From Chlorogloeopsis fritschii (GTDB lineage: Bacteria > Cyanobacteriota > Cyanobacteriia > Cyanobacteriales > Nostocaceae), in assembly GCF_043099315.1 (NCBI RefSeq), contig NZ_CP170746.1: a DNA stretch of 64,000 nucleotides. One strand, written 5' to 3'. Shown here piece by piece: positions 52,793 to 61,978 of the stretch. Under the pieces are notes generated by a model. The model searched no databases and was not told the DNA's origin. It saw only the letters and a list, made by a program, of their open reading frames with translations. Made by a program: the position numbers and the translations under genes. Position 1 is the first letter of the stretch; the number at the start of each line of letters is the position of its first letter.

Positions 52793-53455
52793 ATGCGTCA
52801 CTCACAACAGTATGTCGTTGGGTTGGTCTTTTACCCTGGCATGACGGCACTCGATATCATTGGGCCGCAAACCGTATTTAGTGCTCTGCCAGGTATCCAA
52901 ATCCACCGTATCTGGAAAACGCTAGATCCAATTCAAACTGATGATGGGATGAGAATTATCCCAGATACGACCTTTGATAATTGTCCGCCTCTAGACATCA
53001 TTTGTATTGGCGGTGGTTTAGCCCAAAGTGCAGTCGTAGACGATCCAGAAATACTGGCATTTTTGCGGCAACAGGGTAGTATGGCAAAATTTGTTACCTC
53101 GGTTTGTGGTGGTTCTGAGTTTCTGGCAAGAGCAGGATTGCTTCAAGGATATCGTTCTGCAACTCACTGGATGTTTCGCGAACAACTGGCAGCAGCAGGA
53201 GTTCAAGTCAGTACCGAGCGAGTGGTAATCGATCGCGATCGCATGAGTGGTGGTGGTGTTACCGCAGGGATTGATTTTGGTCTAGAGCTCGCCAAAGTAC
53301 TTTATGGTGAGGAAACTGCCAAGATGATTCAGCTATTAATAGAATACGATCCCGCTCCGCCCTTTGATGTCGGTTCTCCCGAAAAAGCAGGTGCAGATCT
53401 AGTTAATAAAGCAATGTTATACGCTGCTGAAGCATTGAATTTAAAAGTCAAGTAG
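52793..53455 (+). CDS. DJ-1/PfpI family protein
   Basis: 220 residues. Class I glutamine amidotransferase-like fold: VFYPGMTALDIIGPQTVFSA, the nucleophile-elbow Cys in VTSVCGGSEFLARAGLL, and SATHWMF. Closest by pattern to the isocyanide hydratase and AraC-linked DJ-1 subgroup. The ATG follows CAGGAGATTTGATTC. Activity (hydratase, deglycase or chaperone) unknown. It is followed 10 bp later by a small membrane protein gene. Confidence 0.88.
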   Translation: MRHSQQYVVGLVFYPGMTALDIIGPQTVFSALPGIQIHRIWKTLDPIQTDDGMRIIPDTTFDNCPPLDIICIGGGLAQSAVVDDPEILAFLRQQGSMAKFVTSVCGGSEFLARAGLLQGYRSATHWMFREQLAAAGVQVSTERVVIDRDRMSGGGVTAGIDFGLELAKVLYGEETAKMIQLLIEYDPAPPFDVGSPEKAGADLVNKAMLYAAEALNLKVK

Positions 53456-53465
53456 GTAGTTTGAA

Positions 53466-53894
53466 ATGACCGCAAATCCAGAAATAAATCGCGATATTGC
53501 TGCTAAAAGCTGGGTCAAAATTGGTTTTTACGCGACTTCAATCCTCTTTAACGTCTGCTTAATTGCTCAAGTATTAACGGTTGGTGTTGCATACTTCACC
53601 GATCCTACCTGGTGGAATGTTCATGTGTGGCTCGTGCGAGGGTATAGTGGACTGTTGCTAATATTGCTAGCAGGGTTGTTGATCGCTCCATTCTCGAACT
53701 CAATCCGATCGCTTACCGTCAGTCTACCCGTACTGCTTGCTCTCCAATTTTGCAGCATTCGTCTTCAGACTCCTCTTCATTTAGAGGTGCTTCATCCTCT
53801 GACTGGATTCACGTTATTCTATGTTTCTTCAAGCCTTGTACATCGTGTATCGCGTGAGTTGTTTAACAAGCCAGACGCTGTAACTGAATCTTAA
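53466..53894 (+). CDS. Four-helix membrane protein, DUF6220-like
   Basis: 142 residues with four hydrophobic helices: WVKIGFYATSILFNVCLIAQ, LVRGYSGLLLILLAGLLIAP, LTVSLPVLLALQFCSIRLQT and LEVLHPLTGFTLFYVSSSLV. Conserved His at the start of helices 2 and 4 (NVHVW, LHP) could bind heme or metal. The spacing after the DJ-1 gene (10 bp) indicates an operon. Function unknown. Confidence 0.78.
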   Translation: MTANPEINRDIAAKSWVKIGFYATSILFNVCLIAQVLTVGVAYFTDPTWWNVHVWLVRGYSGLLLILLAGLLIAPFSNSIRSLTVSLPVLLALQFCSIRLQTPLHLEVLHPLTGFTLFYVSSSLVHRVSRELFNKPDAVTES

Positions 53895-53954
53895 GAGGAA
53901 CTTGTAACAATTATTTATAAGTTTTACTAGCAGTAAAAAGTGAAGCATCAAACG

Positions 53955-54788
53955 TTAATGTTGAACTTTTTGTGGAGCTTTAAAAGTTGAAAACTCGCAA
54001 ATAGAATTAAACGGACAAAACTTACAGTGATAACCAGGATTAGGCGGGAAAATTTGACTAAATTTATGATTTTGTTGTTGATATTTTTGTAAATCTTCCT
54101 GATGCTTTTGGGCAATACTAGCTAACTCAAATTCAACAAAATCCAATTCCCCTCTCGTCACACTGATTAAATCTGATTTTTTGCAAAATTCCAAATTATA
54201 AAAAGAAGCAACAGCTTTTTGCCGAGGATAAAGATAACGAGCAGCGACCAAATAAACTAATGCTTGGCGACGGTCAAATGTAGATTTACCTGTTTTGAAA
54301 TCTAAAATATGTAAAGCACCTGTGGACTCAATAAAAACACAGTCCATCGTCGCATACAAGCGGAAGGAATAATGCTTTTGTTCAACCCAAATTGGTTTGG
54401 GAAAACCTTCATCACCACGAGTCAGGAGAATCACCCGCTTTCCTGAAAGTAACGGCTCATCGTGATATTTTGTTAAAATTTGTAACACGCGCTGCTGAAC
54501 TTCTTCGCAAGAGTGAGCAAGTTTGAGTAACTCTGCTACTTTTTGCACGCCATCTGATTGATTTAACAGATGTCTATTGTGATGAAATTCATAAATACCT
54601 TTCTGCGCTAATAAACCGATACGCTGAGGCGCAGTGACTTTTGCTAACAGTGCTTGAACTTGTGGTTCGTGCTGGCGTGCTTTGATAAATCCCCGTCTCA
54701 TTTGGCAATGCAAATGTTGCTGCCCTGCTGCTGGGGCAACTAATGACCAAAGATGATAACTGGCGAAAGGTCGCTCAGAAATTGACAT
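53955..54788 (-). CDS. PD-(D/E)XK nuclease family protein (RecB/Cas4-like)
   Basis: 277 residues. Nuclease core with LHILDFKTGKS (the D..(D/E)XK block), a preceding acidic residue in YATMDCVFIESTG, and QALVYLVAARYLYP as the Q/Y motif helix. The C-terminal CKFCPFNSICEF may bind an iron-sulfur cluster as in Cas4 and AddB. No cas gene or CRISPR is in the window, so a housekeeping repair role is more likely. Starts with ATG. Confidence 0.87.
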   Translation of the reverse strand: MSISERPFASYHLWSLVAPAAGQQHLHCQMRRGFIKARQHEPQVQALLAKVTAPQRIGLLAQKGIYEFHHNRHLLNQSDGVQKVAELLKLAHSCEEVQQRVLQILTKYHDEPLLSGKRVILLTRGDEGFPKPIWVEQKHYSFRLYATMDCVFIESTGALHILDFKTGKSTFDRRQALVYLVAARYLYPRQKAVASFYNLEFCKKSDLISVTRGELDFVEFELASIAQKHQEDLQKYQQQNHKFSQIFPPNPGYHCKFCPFNSICEFSTFKAPQKVQH

Positions 54789-54872
54789 TGCTTAATAACG
54801 GTGAGAAGACAAAGGGGATAAATTAGGATACACCCATTTTGCTGAAAGCTTCATGTAGTATTTAAATAATGG

Positions 54873-56330
54873 ATGAAAAAAGTGGCAAAAATGAACGCCA
54901 GTAGCAACTCCAGCAAAATAAAATTTGGTACTGATGGATGGCGAGGAATCATAGCCGATGACTTTACTTTCTCTAATGTACGGAAAGTAACGCGAGCGAT
55001 CGCAAGTTATATTGAAACAGCCTATACTAAAAATCGACCAGTTCTTGTTGCCTACGATACTCGCTTTTTAGCTGAACAGTTTGCCCTTACAGCAGCTAAA
55101 GTCTTAGCAGACTTGGGTTGGACGGTTAAAATTACCGAGCGGGATTGCCCGACGCCAGTAATTGCTTACAATGCCCGTTACTTAAATTCTGCTGGGGCGT
55201 TAATGTTTACCGCCAGCCATAACCCAGCACCATACTGTGGGATTAAATATATCCCCGATTATGCCGGGCCTGCCACTCCAGAAATCACTGATACTATTGT
55301 GGCAAATATTGAAGGTGCATCGGATGTTCCACCCCCCAATCCCCCAGTTAGCTATATTTCTACCTTCGATCCTAAGCCAGACTATATGCGATTTCTCTAC
55401 ACTTTGCTGGATGTGCAGAAAATTCGTAATGCCAGATTGAAGGTAAAGTATGATGCCCTTCATTCTACTTCTCGCGGTTATCTTGATGAAGTTTTGCAAC
55501 ATTGCGGCTGCGATTTTGAAACTTTTCATGCTTGGCGCGATGTTTTATTCGGTGGAGGAATGCCAGAACCTAAGCAAGAACAACTTAATCAGCTTGTAGA
55601 AGCAGTACGCTGCGACAAAGCCGATTTAGGTTTGGCTACCGATGGAGATAGTGATCGCTTCGGTATTGTTGATGAACAAGGGAATTTTCTCACCCCCAAT
55701 ACTGTACTGTTAATTCTAATACGTCACTTAATCAAAAATAAAAATAAAACAGGTGCAATTGTCCGTACAGTTGCTACTACTCACTTACTGGATAACTTAG
55801 CAGCTAAGTATGAATTGCAATTATTTGAAACACCAGTAGGTTTTAAATATATCGGCGCAAAAATGCGTGAAACTAATGTGTTGATTGGTGGAGAAGAATC
55901 TGGTGGCTTAAGTATTATCGGACATATTCCTGAGAAGGATGGCATTTTAGCTAATATGTTAGTGGCAGAAGCGATCGCTTACGAAGGTAAGCCATTGAGT
56001 GCCCTTGTCCAAGAAGCAATTGCCGAAGCTGATGGCCCTATATACAACAAGCGTCTTGATTTACACCTAACTGAAGCCCATAAAACTGCTACCATAAATT
56101 TTTATACTAAATATACCCCTGCAGAAGTTGCAGGAATTAAAGTTAAACAAGTGGGGAAAAAAGACGGCGTTAAACTTTATTTAGAAGAAGGTAGCTGGGT
56201 GCTTTTGCGCCCTTCCGGAACAGAACCTTTAATGCGCGTCTACATGGAAACTAAATTTCCCGAAAAGTTAACCCCAATCGCCCAAGCGATGGAGTCTGTG
56301 ATTAATCAACTCCAAGCTGTAACTGTGTAG
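54873..56330 (+). CDS. Phosphoglucomutase/phosphomannomutase
   Basis: 485 residues (alternative start at ATG 54891). Alpha-D-phosphohexomutase superfamily: KFGTDGWRGI, phosphoserine loop TASHNPAPYCG, metal loop DGDSDRFG, sugar-binding GGEESGGLS, and C-terminal RPSGTEPLMRVY. It interconverts hexose 1- and 6-phosphates for glycogen and cell-wall sugars. Whether glucose, mannose or glucosamine is the substrate is not clear from the motifs. Cytosolic. Confidence 0.93.
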   Translation: MKKVAKMNASSNSSKIKFGTDGWRGIIADDFTFSNVRKVTRAIASYIETAYTKNRPVLVAYDTRFLAEQFALTAAKVLADLGWTVKITERDCPTPVIAYNARYLNSAGALMFTASHNPAPYCGIKYIPDYAGPATPEITDTIVANIEGASDVPPPNPPVSYISTFDPKPDYMRFLYTLLDVQKIRNARLKVKYDALHSTSRGYLDEVLQHCGCDFETFHAWRDVLFGGGMPEPKQEQLNQLVEAVRCDKADLGLATDGDSDRFGIVDEQGNFLTPNTVLLILIRHLIKNKNKTGAIVRTVATTHLLDNLAAKYELQLFETPVGFKYIGAKMRETNVLIGGEESGGLSIIGHIPEKDGILANMLVAEAIAYEGKPLSALVQEAIAEADGPIYNKRLDLHLTEAHKTATINFYTKYTPAEVAGIKVKQVGKKDGVKLYLEEGSWVLLRPSGTEPLMRVYMETKFPEKLTPIAQAMESVINQLQAVTV

Positions 56331-56336
56331 AGTAAT

Positions 56337-56367
56337 TAGGGGCTAGGGGCTAGGGACTAGGGACTAG
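56337..56367. repeat. Heptanucleotide STRR (GGGGCTA/GGGACTA)
   Basis: AGGGGCTAGGGGCTAGGGACTAGGGACTAG between the mutase gene and lapA, followed by purine- and pyrimidine-rich runs to 56490. Same family as 14568-14600 and 45523-45562. Confidence 0.8.
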
Positions 56368-56497
56368 TAAGAGGAGGGGGGGAGGGGGAGAGTGGGAGAC
56401 AAGGGGAGAATCTTTCTCCGTGTCCCCGTGTCCTCTTCCCAATCCCCAATTCCCACTCCCCTGTCCCCTGTAACCTATCCCCTGTCCCCTTCTTCAT

Positions 56498-56773
56498 ATG
56501 AAATCCTTTGCAACTCTTGTCACAACGATAGTTATAGCTGTCTGGGTGGTGGCTATTGCCATCCTTTCAGTACAAAATGCCACCCCAGTATCTTTGAGAT
56601 TTATCACTTTTCAATCAATTCAGCTTCCTGTGGGCTTATTACTAGCTTTTTGTGCTGGAGTAGGCATGATTGGTATGGCGTTAATACAACCTCTGTGGGG
56701 TATAGCAGATTCTGGGGAAAGAGGTTCTACCAGAGAAAATGATACCGAATTTTTTGTAGATGAAGATTTTTAA
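56498..56773 (+). CDS. LapA (DUF1049) family membrane protein
   Basis: 91 residues. Two membrane helices (TIVIAVWVVAIAILSVQNAT and LPVGLLLAFCAGVGMIGMAL) with the LapA signature SVQNATPVSLRFITF between them, and an acidic tail (TEFFVDEDF). In E. coli LapA works with LapB in lipopolysaccharide assembly control; in cyanobacteria the role is uncharacterised. Confidence 0.87.
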   Translation: MKSFATLVTTIVIAVWVVAIAILSVQNATPVSLRFITFQSIQLPVGLLLAFCAGVGMIGMALIQPLWGIADSGERGSTRENDTEFFVDEDF

Positions 56774-57164
56774 TTCTAAAGACATATATCTGAAGATAGA
56801 ACTATTGTTTTTATATCTCTAGCCAATCACTGAATTGACTATTGATAAAATTCTCTATTAATACTTGCTTGCCGATTGCGACTATTCCTAGTAGAGTTAT
56901 ATGTAATTGAAAATAAATTTCAACAAATTCCAAATTACATTAATGCAATTTTCCTCCTCTGACCGAGCCTAGCCTAAAAATTAAATCTAGTGGAGGGCGT
57001 CCTGACGCTCTACTTACAACCGCTGTATATCCAGTCGAGTACAGCGGTTTTACTTTATCTTGCTCATGCCAGATTGAGTAATTTATGGATGATGTGAATT
57101 AGAATCCTGTGTTAAAAATGAAAAAAATTATCATTAATTGCTAATATTCCCAAGGAGTTTTCAG
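56774..57164. other. Intergenic region with two hairpins
   Basis: About 56990-57010 (GAGGGCGTC/GACGCTCT) and 57018-57049 (AACCGCTGTA/TACAGCGGTT, followed by TTACTTT) form two successive hairpins, a terminator and possibly the end of a small RNA. AAGGAG lies before the next ATG. No ORF seen. Confidence 0.5.
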
Positions 57165-58196
57165 ATGAAGTTGACTGTCAAGCCAGAAAATATCTTGGAG
57201 GCGATCGCACTAAACAGCCGTAAGGAACTGCAACCTTTTCTGTTGGGTATGCTCGGTATGGGAGTTAGCCAAGTTTTGGTAACTGCCATACGCATGAACG
57301 TATTTGACGCTCTGCAAGAGCATCCCAAAACGGCTGCTGAGTTGGCAACACAGATGGATTGCGATCCTCACGGAATGCAAGTTTTATTAGAAAGCTTGGA
57401 TGGTTTTGGTTTTCTCAAGCGACAAGGGCAGCACTATCAACTTACGCAAGATTCTGCTCGTTACTTGACAAAATCGGGTGGGTTAATTTATGACTTTTTG
57501 CGGTTGGGTGGTGATATTAATCAGCAATTGGTGTTGTTGGAAAAAGATATTCGCACTGGCGAAGTTCCCAATTTTCACTTCAATCCTCAATCCGCCACCT
57601 GTTTTGCAAACTACTACACTATGCTCAAAAGTAGTGGACAGCAAAGCGCCCCAAATATTCTCAAATGGGCAAAGCTCAATCCGCCCCCCAAGCGCTTGTT
57701 AGATGTGGCAGGCGGCCCTGCAGAATACAGCATAGCATTTTGTCAGAAGTATCCCGACTTGAAAGCCGATATTCTGGATTTACCCAATGCGATCCAAGCA
57801 GGATTACCCCAAATTGAACAGGCAGGATTAGGCGATCGCATCCAATACATTGAAGGTAATTTACTGGAAACTAATTGGGGCAACAATTACGATGTTGTGT
57901 TTCTCTCCAACATCCTCCACTGTCTAACAGCCGAGCAGTGCGAAATTACACTCAAAAAAGCATTCCAAGCACTGCGAGCGGGCGGAACTGTATTGATCAA
58001 CGACTTGTTTCATCCTGGCGAGCAGGGAAAACTCTCCTCACCAATTAGCTTGTTCTCCCTCATCTATTACGTTACCTGTGGTGGACGCATTTGGCCACAA
58101 CCTACGATTTTGGATTGGCTAACGAAGGCAGGATTTGATCGGATTTACACAGGCAGGAATCGACTGGCTTTGTTTGTATCAGCACAGAAACCTTAA
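57165..58196 (+). CDS. SAM-dependent O-methyltransferase with winged-helix dimerisation domain
   Basis: 343 residues from the ATG at 57165 (CAAGGAG upstream). N-terminal winged helix (FDALQEHPKTAAELATQMDC, GFGFLKRQGQHYQLT) and C-terminal Methyltransf_2 domain: RLLDVAGGPAEYSIAF for motif I, YDVVFLSNILHCLTAEQCEI, and LRAGGTVLINDLFHPG. Close in type to polyketide and carotenoid/quinone O-methyltransferases. Substrate unknown; monocistronic. Confidence 0.88.
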   Translation: MKLTVKPENILEAIALNSRKELQPFLLGMLGMGVSQVLVTAIRMNVFDALQEHPKTAAELATQMDCDPHGMQVLLESLDGFGFLKRQGQHYQLTQDSARYLTKSGGLIYDFLRLGGDINQQLVLLEKDIRTGEVPNFHFNPQSATCFANYYTMLKSSGQQSAPNILKWAKLNPPPKRLLDVAGGPAEYSIAFCQKYPDLKADILDLPNAIQAGLPQIEQAGLGDRIQYIEGNLLETNWGNNYDVVFLSNILHCLTAEQCEITLKKAFQALRAGGTVLINDLFHPGEQGKLSSPISLFSLIYYVTCGGRIWPQPTILDWLTKAGFDRIYTGRNRLALFVSAQKP

Positions 58197-58728
58197 CCCA
58201 GCAGCAATTGCTGAACCACTGTGATAACTTCAAGCTACTAGGTTAGGAATCAACGCCAAACCAATGTTTTGCTGATTACTACTTTGGTTTGGCGATCGCA
58301 TCAGCAATAATCTCTATTAAAAAAATATGTATAAGAGGAAGATTTTTAGTTTGGCGATCGCTACTGGCGAGATTTACAGACTTTTACCATTCACAAACTT
58401 TCAATCACTCCAGTAGGTTTTTCTAGATAAAAATATCAACAACGTAAAACACTCATATCAGCATACGCTGTTGATATTGTAAACAAGCCATAGCTTATAT
58501 ATTGATGTATTCCCCGCAAGATGAATAAAATGCAGTAGCGATATCAAGAATCTCTGACTGTATATCGCTAAGTAAACTGCAAAATCCAGAAAATTTTGAG
58601 TAAAGCTAGGCTAGAGGCTTGCATTACTCAACATAACCATTACTTGCCGAGAATATAGGAAACAACTCAATGATTGTGTAGTGAGGAGCGCTGCTAAAAA
58701 CCAGTTTTAAACTGATTTGAGGCTGCTA
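58197..58728. other. Intergenic region, 530 bp, no gene seen
   Basis: AT-rich with two HIP1-like sites. No ORF, RNA gene or clear terminator recognised. Confidence 0.5.
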
Positions 58729-58905
58729 TTAGGGACTCTTGGTAGGAGTGGCAGCAGGGGTAGTAGCAGGTGCCTTAGTAGCAGCGTCAGTTGGTTCACC
58801 AGGAGCTGGAGTGGTAGTAGTGGTACCCTCTTGAGCATTTTCACAAGCTCCAAGTGCTGAAGCTAAACCTAGCAATAAAGCAAAACCAAGAACTTTTATT
58901 TTCAT
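58729..58905 (-). CDS. Small Pro/Thr-rich lipoprotein
   Basis: 58 residues from the ATG at 58905, chosen because AAAGAGGAGTT precedes it. Signal KIKVLGFALLLGLAS then ALGACEN lipobox. The remainder is a Thr/Ala/Pro tail (TTTTTPAPGEPTDAATKAPA) without a folded domain, as in small cyanobacterial envelope lipoproteins. Function unknown. Confidence 0.7.
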   Translation of the reverse strand: MKIKVLGFALLLGLASALGACENAQEGTTTTTPAPGEPTDAATKAPATTPAATPTKSP

Positions 58906-59379
58906 AACTCCTCTTTCACCAAACTTTGGCACAATTTTGAGCTTCGTTGACTACGATACCTCATTTGTTGCTTTTTTTTAATTATTTTATATCAAAAGAT
59001 TTAAAGGTTAATTTGGATTGTTGAGTGCAGATTCAGTATAGTATCGCAAACAACTTGATTTTAAGAGAGCACAGGTAACTATGACGACTAAAACCGCTAA
59101 TACTACCAAAAATATTACTTTTAGGCAAACTATTGCTCTTGCTGTTCAGCATTGCCATACTTTAGATGCGATGCCTAAATGCTAAAGTATCCGTTTAAGG
59201 TTCAAAATTGCCTCAAATAATACCCAGGGATGCAAACATTATTGTAGCTATCTAGACTGCCAAAAGGGAGTAGGGTGTGATTTGTAGCTAAATTGCACAA
59301 AAAGCAATTGCCAGTTGAACCAAATCCAGACAATCAATTATTCAATTACACTGCAAATTTTTAACTAAAAATAAAGTTT
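58906..59379. other. Intergenic region with possible 34-aa peptide
   Basis: An ORF 59081-59185 (ATG to TAA) would encode MTTKTANTTKNITFRQTIAL and 14 more residues; AGGTAACT precedes it. No family or strong support. The rest is AT-rich, without gene. Confidence 0.3.
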
Positions 59380-60000
59380 ATGGCTGTTGCTCGTAAATTA
59401 GATGTTTCTACAAAGCGCAGTTGGTTCCGGCGAGGAGGTTCTCTGTCTGGGGGAAGCACCACCAGAGAACAGCGACTCAAATCACTCAGAACTGCGACAG
59501 CAAAAGCTCTGCCTACAAAATCTTCTCAAAGGCAAAGACGTTCATTGCAGAATAAATCGGCTCCTGCTACCCAGTTCAAAGATAGTGCAGGTGCAGTTAC
59601 AACTACCGCTGTTTCCGATTTAAGCAAGCAAGGAACAGCACCTTTATGGTTGCTACGCTTGTATACTTTATATCGTCACTCTTCAGTGATGACATTTTTG
59701 CTGGTAGCAGCCATGCTCGTAGTCTATGGTTGGACAGTTTATTCCCAACAAATTTGGAGTCAGACATACCGGAAACTACAAACTTTACAGCGTGAAGAGC
59801 GACAGTTGACAACAAATAACGAAGTACTTAAAAATCAAATGGCACAGGAAGCACAAACATCAGCAGCTGGATTGGTAACGCCATCTCCAACTGGGACAGT
59901 TTTCTTGCGCCCAGCGCCTGAGAGTTCTAATTCTGAAGTGCCCAATGCAACTTTCAATGCCGAACCGCAACAGCAAAAACTCACACCAGTAGGATATTAA
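59380..60000 (+). CDS. FtsL/FtsB-like single-helix membrane protein upstream of ftsI
   Basis: 206 residues. A basic, Ser/Arg-rich cytosolic N-terminus of about 95 residues, one membrane helix (VMTFLLVAAMLVVYGWTVYS, about 100-120), then a coiled-coil segment (YRKLQTLQREERQLTTNNEV) and LKNQMAQEAQTSAAGLVTPS. This is the topology of FtsL/DivIC divisome subunits, and the gene immediately precedes ftsI as FtsL does in many bacteria. No sequence homology can be claimed by eye. The last codons ATATTAA are part of the target duplication of the inserted element. Confidence 0.8.
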   Translation: MAVARKLDVSTKRSWFRRGGSLSGGSTTREQRLKSLRTATAKALPTKSSQRQRRSLQNKSAPATQFKDSAGAVTTTAVSDLSKQGTAPLWLLRLYTLYRHSSVMTFLLVAAMLVVYGWTVYSQQIWSQTYRKLQTLQREERQLTTNNEVLKNQMAQEAQTSAAGLVTPSPTGTVFLRPAPESSNSEVPNATFNAEPQQQKLTPVGY

Positions 60001-60110
60001 GCGTTGCTGAATCGCGCTATGAATCCGGATGCCCAGACGCGATATATCGCATCTGGGCAAGGGTTTTGGGATTATGCAAAATTATTTCACGCCATTAAAT
60101 CAGCAACGCC
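60001..60110. mobile_element. 110-bp MITE-like element with 9-bp target duplication
   Basis: GGATATTAA directly repeats at 59992-60000 and 60111-60119 and flanks a 110-bp insert. Terminal inverted repeats are GCGTTGCTGAAT and its near-reverse ATCAGCAACGC. An internal near-perfect palindrome (TGCCCAGACGCGATATATCG, about 60030-60059) forms a strong hairpin. There is no transposase, so it is a nonautonomous element, probably mobilised by an IS with GCGTTGCTGA-type ends. Confidence 0.85.
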
Positions 60111-60164
60111 GGATATTAAAGTCATTAGGTTTAAATAAATTGCTAATGGCACAGGATAATCCTT

Positions 60165-61961
60165 ATGCAGAAGTCACCAAGTAGAAAAAACAGGCAAAGA
60201 CAGCGTCCTAAAGCTAGACAAAAATTTTTTTCGTCATTTTTCTCTAAGTTTATAGCACAAACATCAAATGTTAACTCTCGGCTGTTTATCGTTTGGGCTG
60301 TACTAGTTACTGCTGCTTTTGGTTTAGCTGTTAATTTGTACAATTTGCAAATTATACGTGGGCCGAAGCTTACGCAGAGGGCACGAAACCAACAAATGGT
60401 AAATTTGCGACTTTTTGTGCCTCGTCGCCCGGTGGTTGATCGAAATCGGGATATGTTGGCGATGGATCGACCTGTATATACAATGTATGTTCATCCCAAG
60501 CTATTTGACAAATCTAATCAAGAAATTGCCAAGCTACTTGCTCCGATTATGGGGAAGGATGCTACGGAGTTAGAAACAAAATTTGAAAGCAAAAAAAGTG
60601 GTATTTTACTTTCCTCTGCCCTGCCCGAAGAAGTTGCCGATCGCATTTATTCGTTACGTTTGAATGGTATAGAGTTAACTCAAAAATACTCCCGATTTTA
60701 TCCGCGACAAGATTTGGTAGCAGAAGTAGTAGGCTATGTTAATGTTGACCGTCGCGGTCAGGCAGGTGTGGAATATAGTCAAGAGAAGTTACTGGAACGT
60801 TCTTTGAAAACAGTGCGCCTCAGTCGTGCAGGGAATGGGGCGCTGATGTCAGATCATGCTCCAGAGGGTTTTCTGCATTCCGACGATCTGCAACTACAAC
60901 TAACTATTGACAGTCGCTTGCAACGAGCAGCTCGCAATGCATTACAAGAACAGATGGATAAGTACCGTGCCCAACGGGGAGCAGTGATTGTAATGGATGC
61001 GTGGGATGGTTCTTTGCTGTCATTGGTTTCTTTGCCTACCTATAATCCCAACCAATACTCTAAAGCCAATGTTTCGCTGTTCAAAAACTGGACTGTAGCC
61101 GATCTCTACGAACCTGGTTCGACTTTTAAACCTTTGAATGTGGCGATCGCTCTAGAAGCAGGAGCGATTAAATCTGAGGATACATTTAATGATCCTGGTT
61201 CCATTAAAGTAGCCGATCGCACCATCAGAAATGCCCAAAATAAAAGCTACGGGCAAATCAATATTGCCCAGATTTTGCAACATTCCAGCAATATTGGGAT
61301 GGTGCAAATGATCCAACGCTTGCAGACTCCTGTTTACTATAGTTGGCTAGAAAAGTTGGGGTTAGGGCAAAGCCTCAATACAGATTTACCGTTTGTTGTC
61401 GCCAGTCAACTTAAAAGTCTAGAAAAATTTTCTGCCTCGCCCGTAGAAGCTGCAACGACTTCCTTTGGTCAAGGTTTCTCTTTGACACCTTTGCAATTAG
61501 TACAATTACATGGAGCCTTAGCTAACGGTGGTAAACTCGTTACACCTCATGTAGTCAAAGGTTTGATAGATAGTAAGGGGCAAATACATTACACACCTTC
61601 TTATCCAACACCACGCCAACTTTTCTCACCTGTCACCAGCCAAAAAGTTGTAGAAATGATGGAAACCGTTGTTGCCAACGGTACTGGTAGAGCTTCACAA
61701 ATTCCGGGATATCGCATAGGAGGCAAAACTGGCACCGCCCAAAAAGCTGGTAGCTCTGGTGGCTATATTAGTGGTGCAAAAATTACTAGTTTCGTAGCTA
61801 TCTTGCCTGTAGAAACACCCCGCTATGTAGTACTGGCATTGGTGGATGAGCCGAAAGGCGCAAATGCCTATGGTGGTACTGTCGCTGCACCAATTGTCAA
61901 AGCAGTGATGGAAGCATTAATTACTATTGAAAAAATTCCGCCCAGTCAATCAATACAGTAG
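60165..61961 (+). CDS. ftsI: Peptidoglycan transpeptidase FtsI (PBP3/PBPB)
   Basis: 598 residues. N-terminal basic region and signal anchor (LFIVWAVLVTAAFGLAVNLY), PBP dimer domain (RNQQMVNLRLFVPRRPVVDR), transpeptidase with SxxK in EPGSTFKPLN, SxN in HSSNIGMVQM, and KTG in GGKTGTAQK. It cross-links septal peptidoglycan on the periplasmic side. Follows the FtsL-like gene; the intervening element lengthens the gap from about 45 to 164 bp. Confidence 0.95.
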   Translation: MQKSPSRKNRQRQRPKARQKFFSSFFSKFIAQTSNVNSRLFIVWAVLVTAAFGLAVNLYNLQIIRGPKLTQRARNQQMVNLRLFVPRRPVVDRNRDMLAMDRPVYTMYVHPKLFDKSNQEIAKLLAPIMGKDATELETKFESKKSGILLSSALPEEVADRIYSLRLNGIELTQKYSRFYPRQDLVAEVVGYVNVDRRGQAGVEYSQEKLLERSLKTVRLSRAGNGALMSDHAPEGFLHSDDLQLQLTIDSRLQRAARNALQEQMDKYRAQRGAVIVMDAWDGSLLSLVSLPTYNPNQYSKANVSLFKNWTVADLYEPGSTFKPLNVAIALEAGAIKSEDTFNDPGSIKVADRTIRNAQNKSYGQINIAQILQHSSNIGMVQMIQRLQTPVYYSWLEKLGLGQSLNTDLPFVVASQLKSLEKFSASPVEAATTSFGQGFSLTPLQLVQLHGALANGGKLVTPHVVKGLIDSKGQIHYTPSYPTPRQLFSPVTSQKVVEMMETVVANGTGRASQIPGYRIGGKTGTAQKAGSSGGYISGAKITSFVAILPVETPRYVVLALVDEPKGANAYGGTVAAPIVKAVMEALITIEKIPPSQSIQ

Positions 61962-61978
61962 TCATTTGTCATTTGTTA

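Noticed and set aside
53955..54788. Cas4 of a CRISPR system
   Set aside because: No cas genes or repeats in the window; PD-(D/E)XK proteins with Cys clusters are common outside CRISPR.
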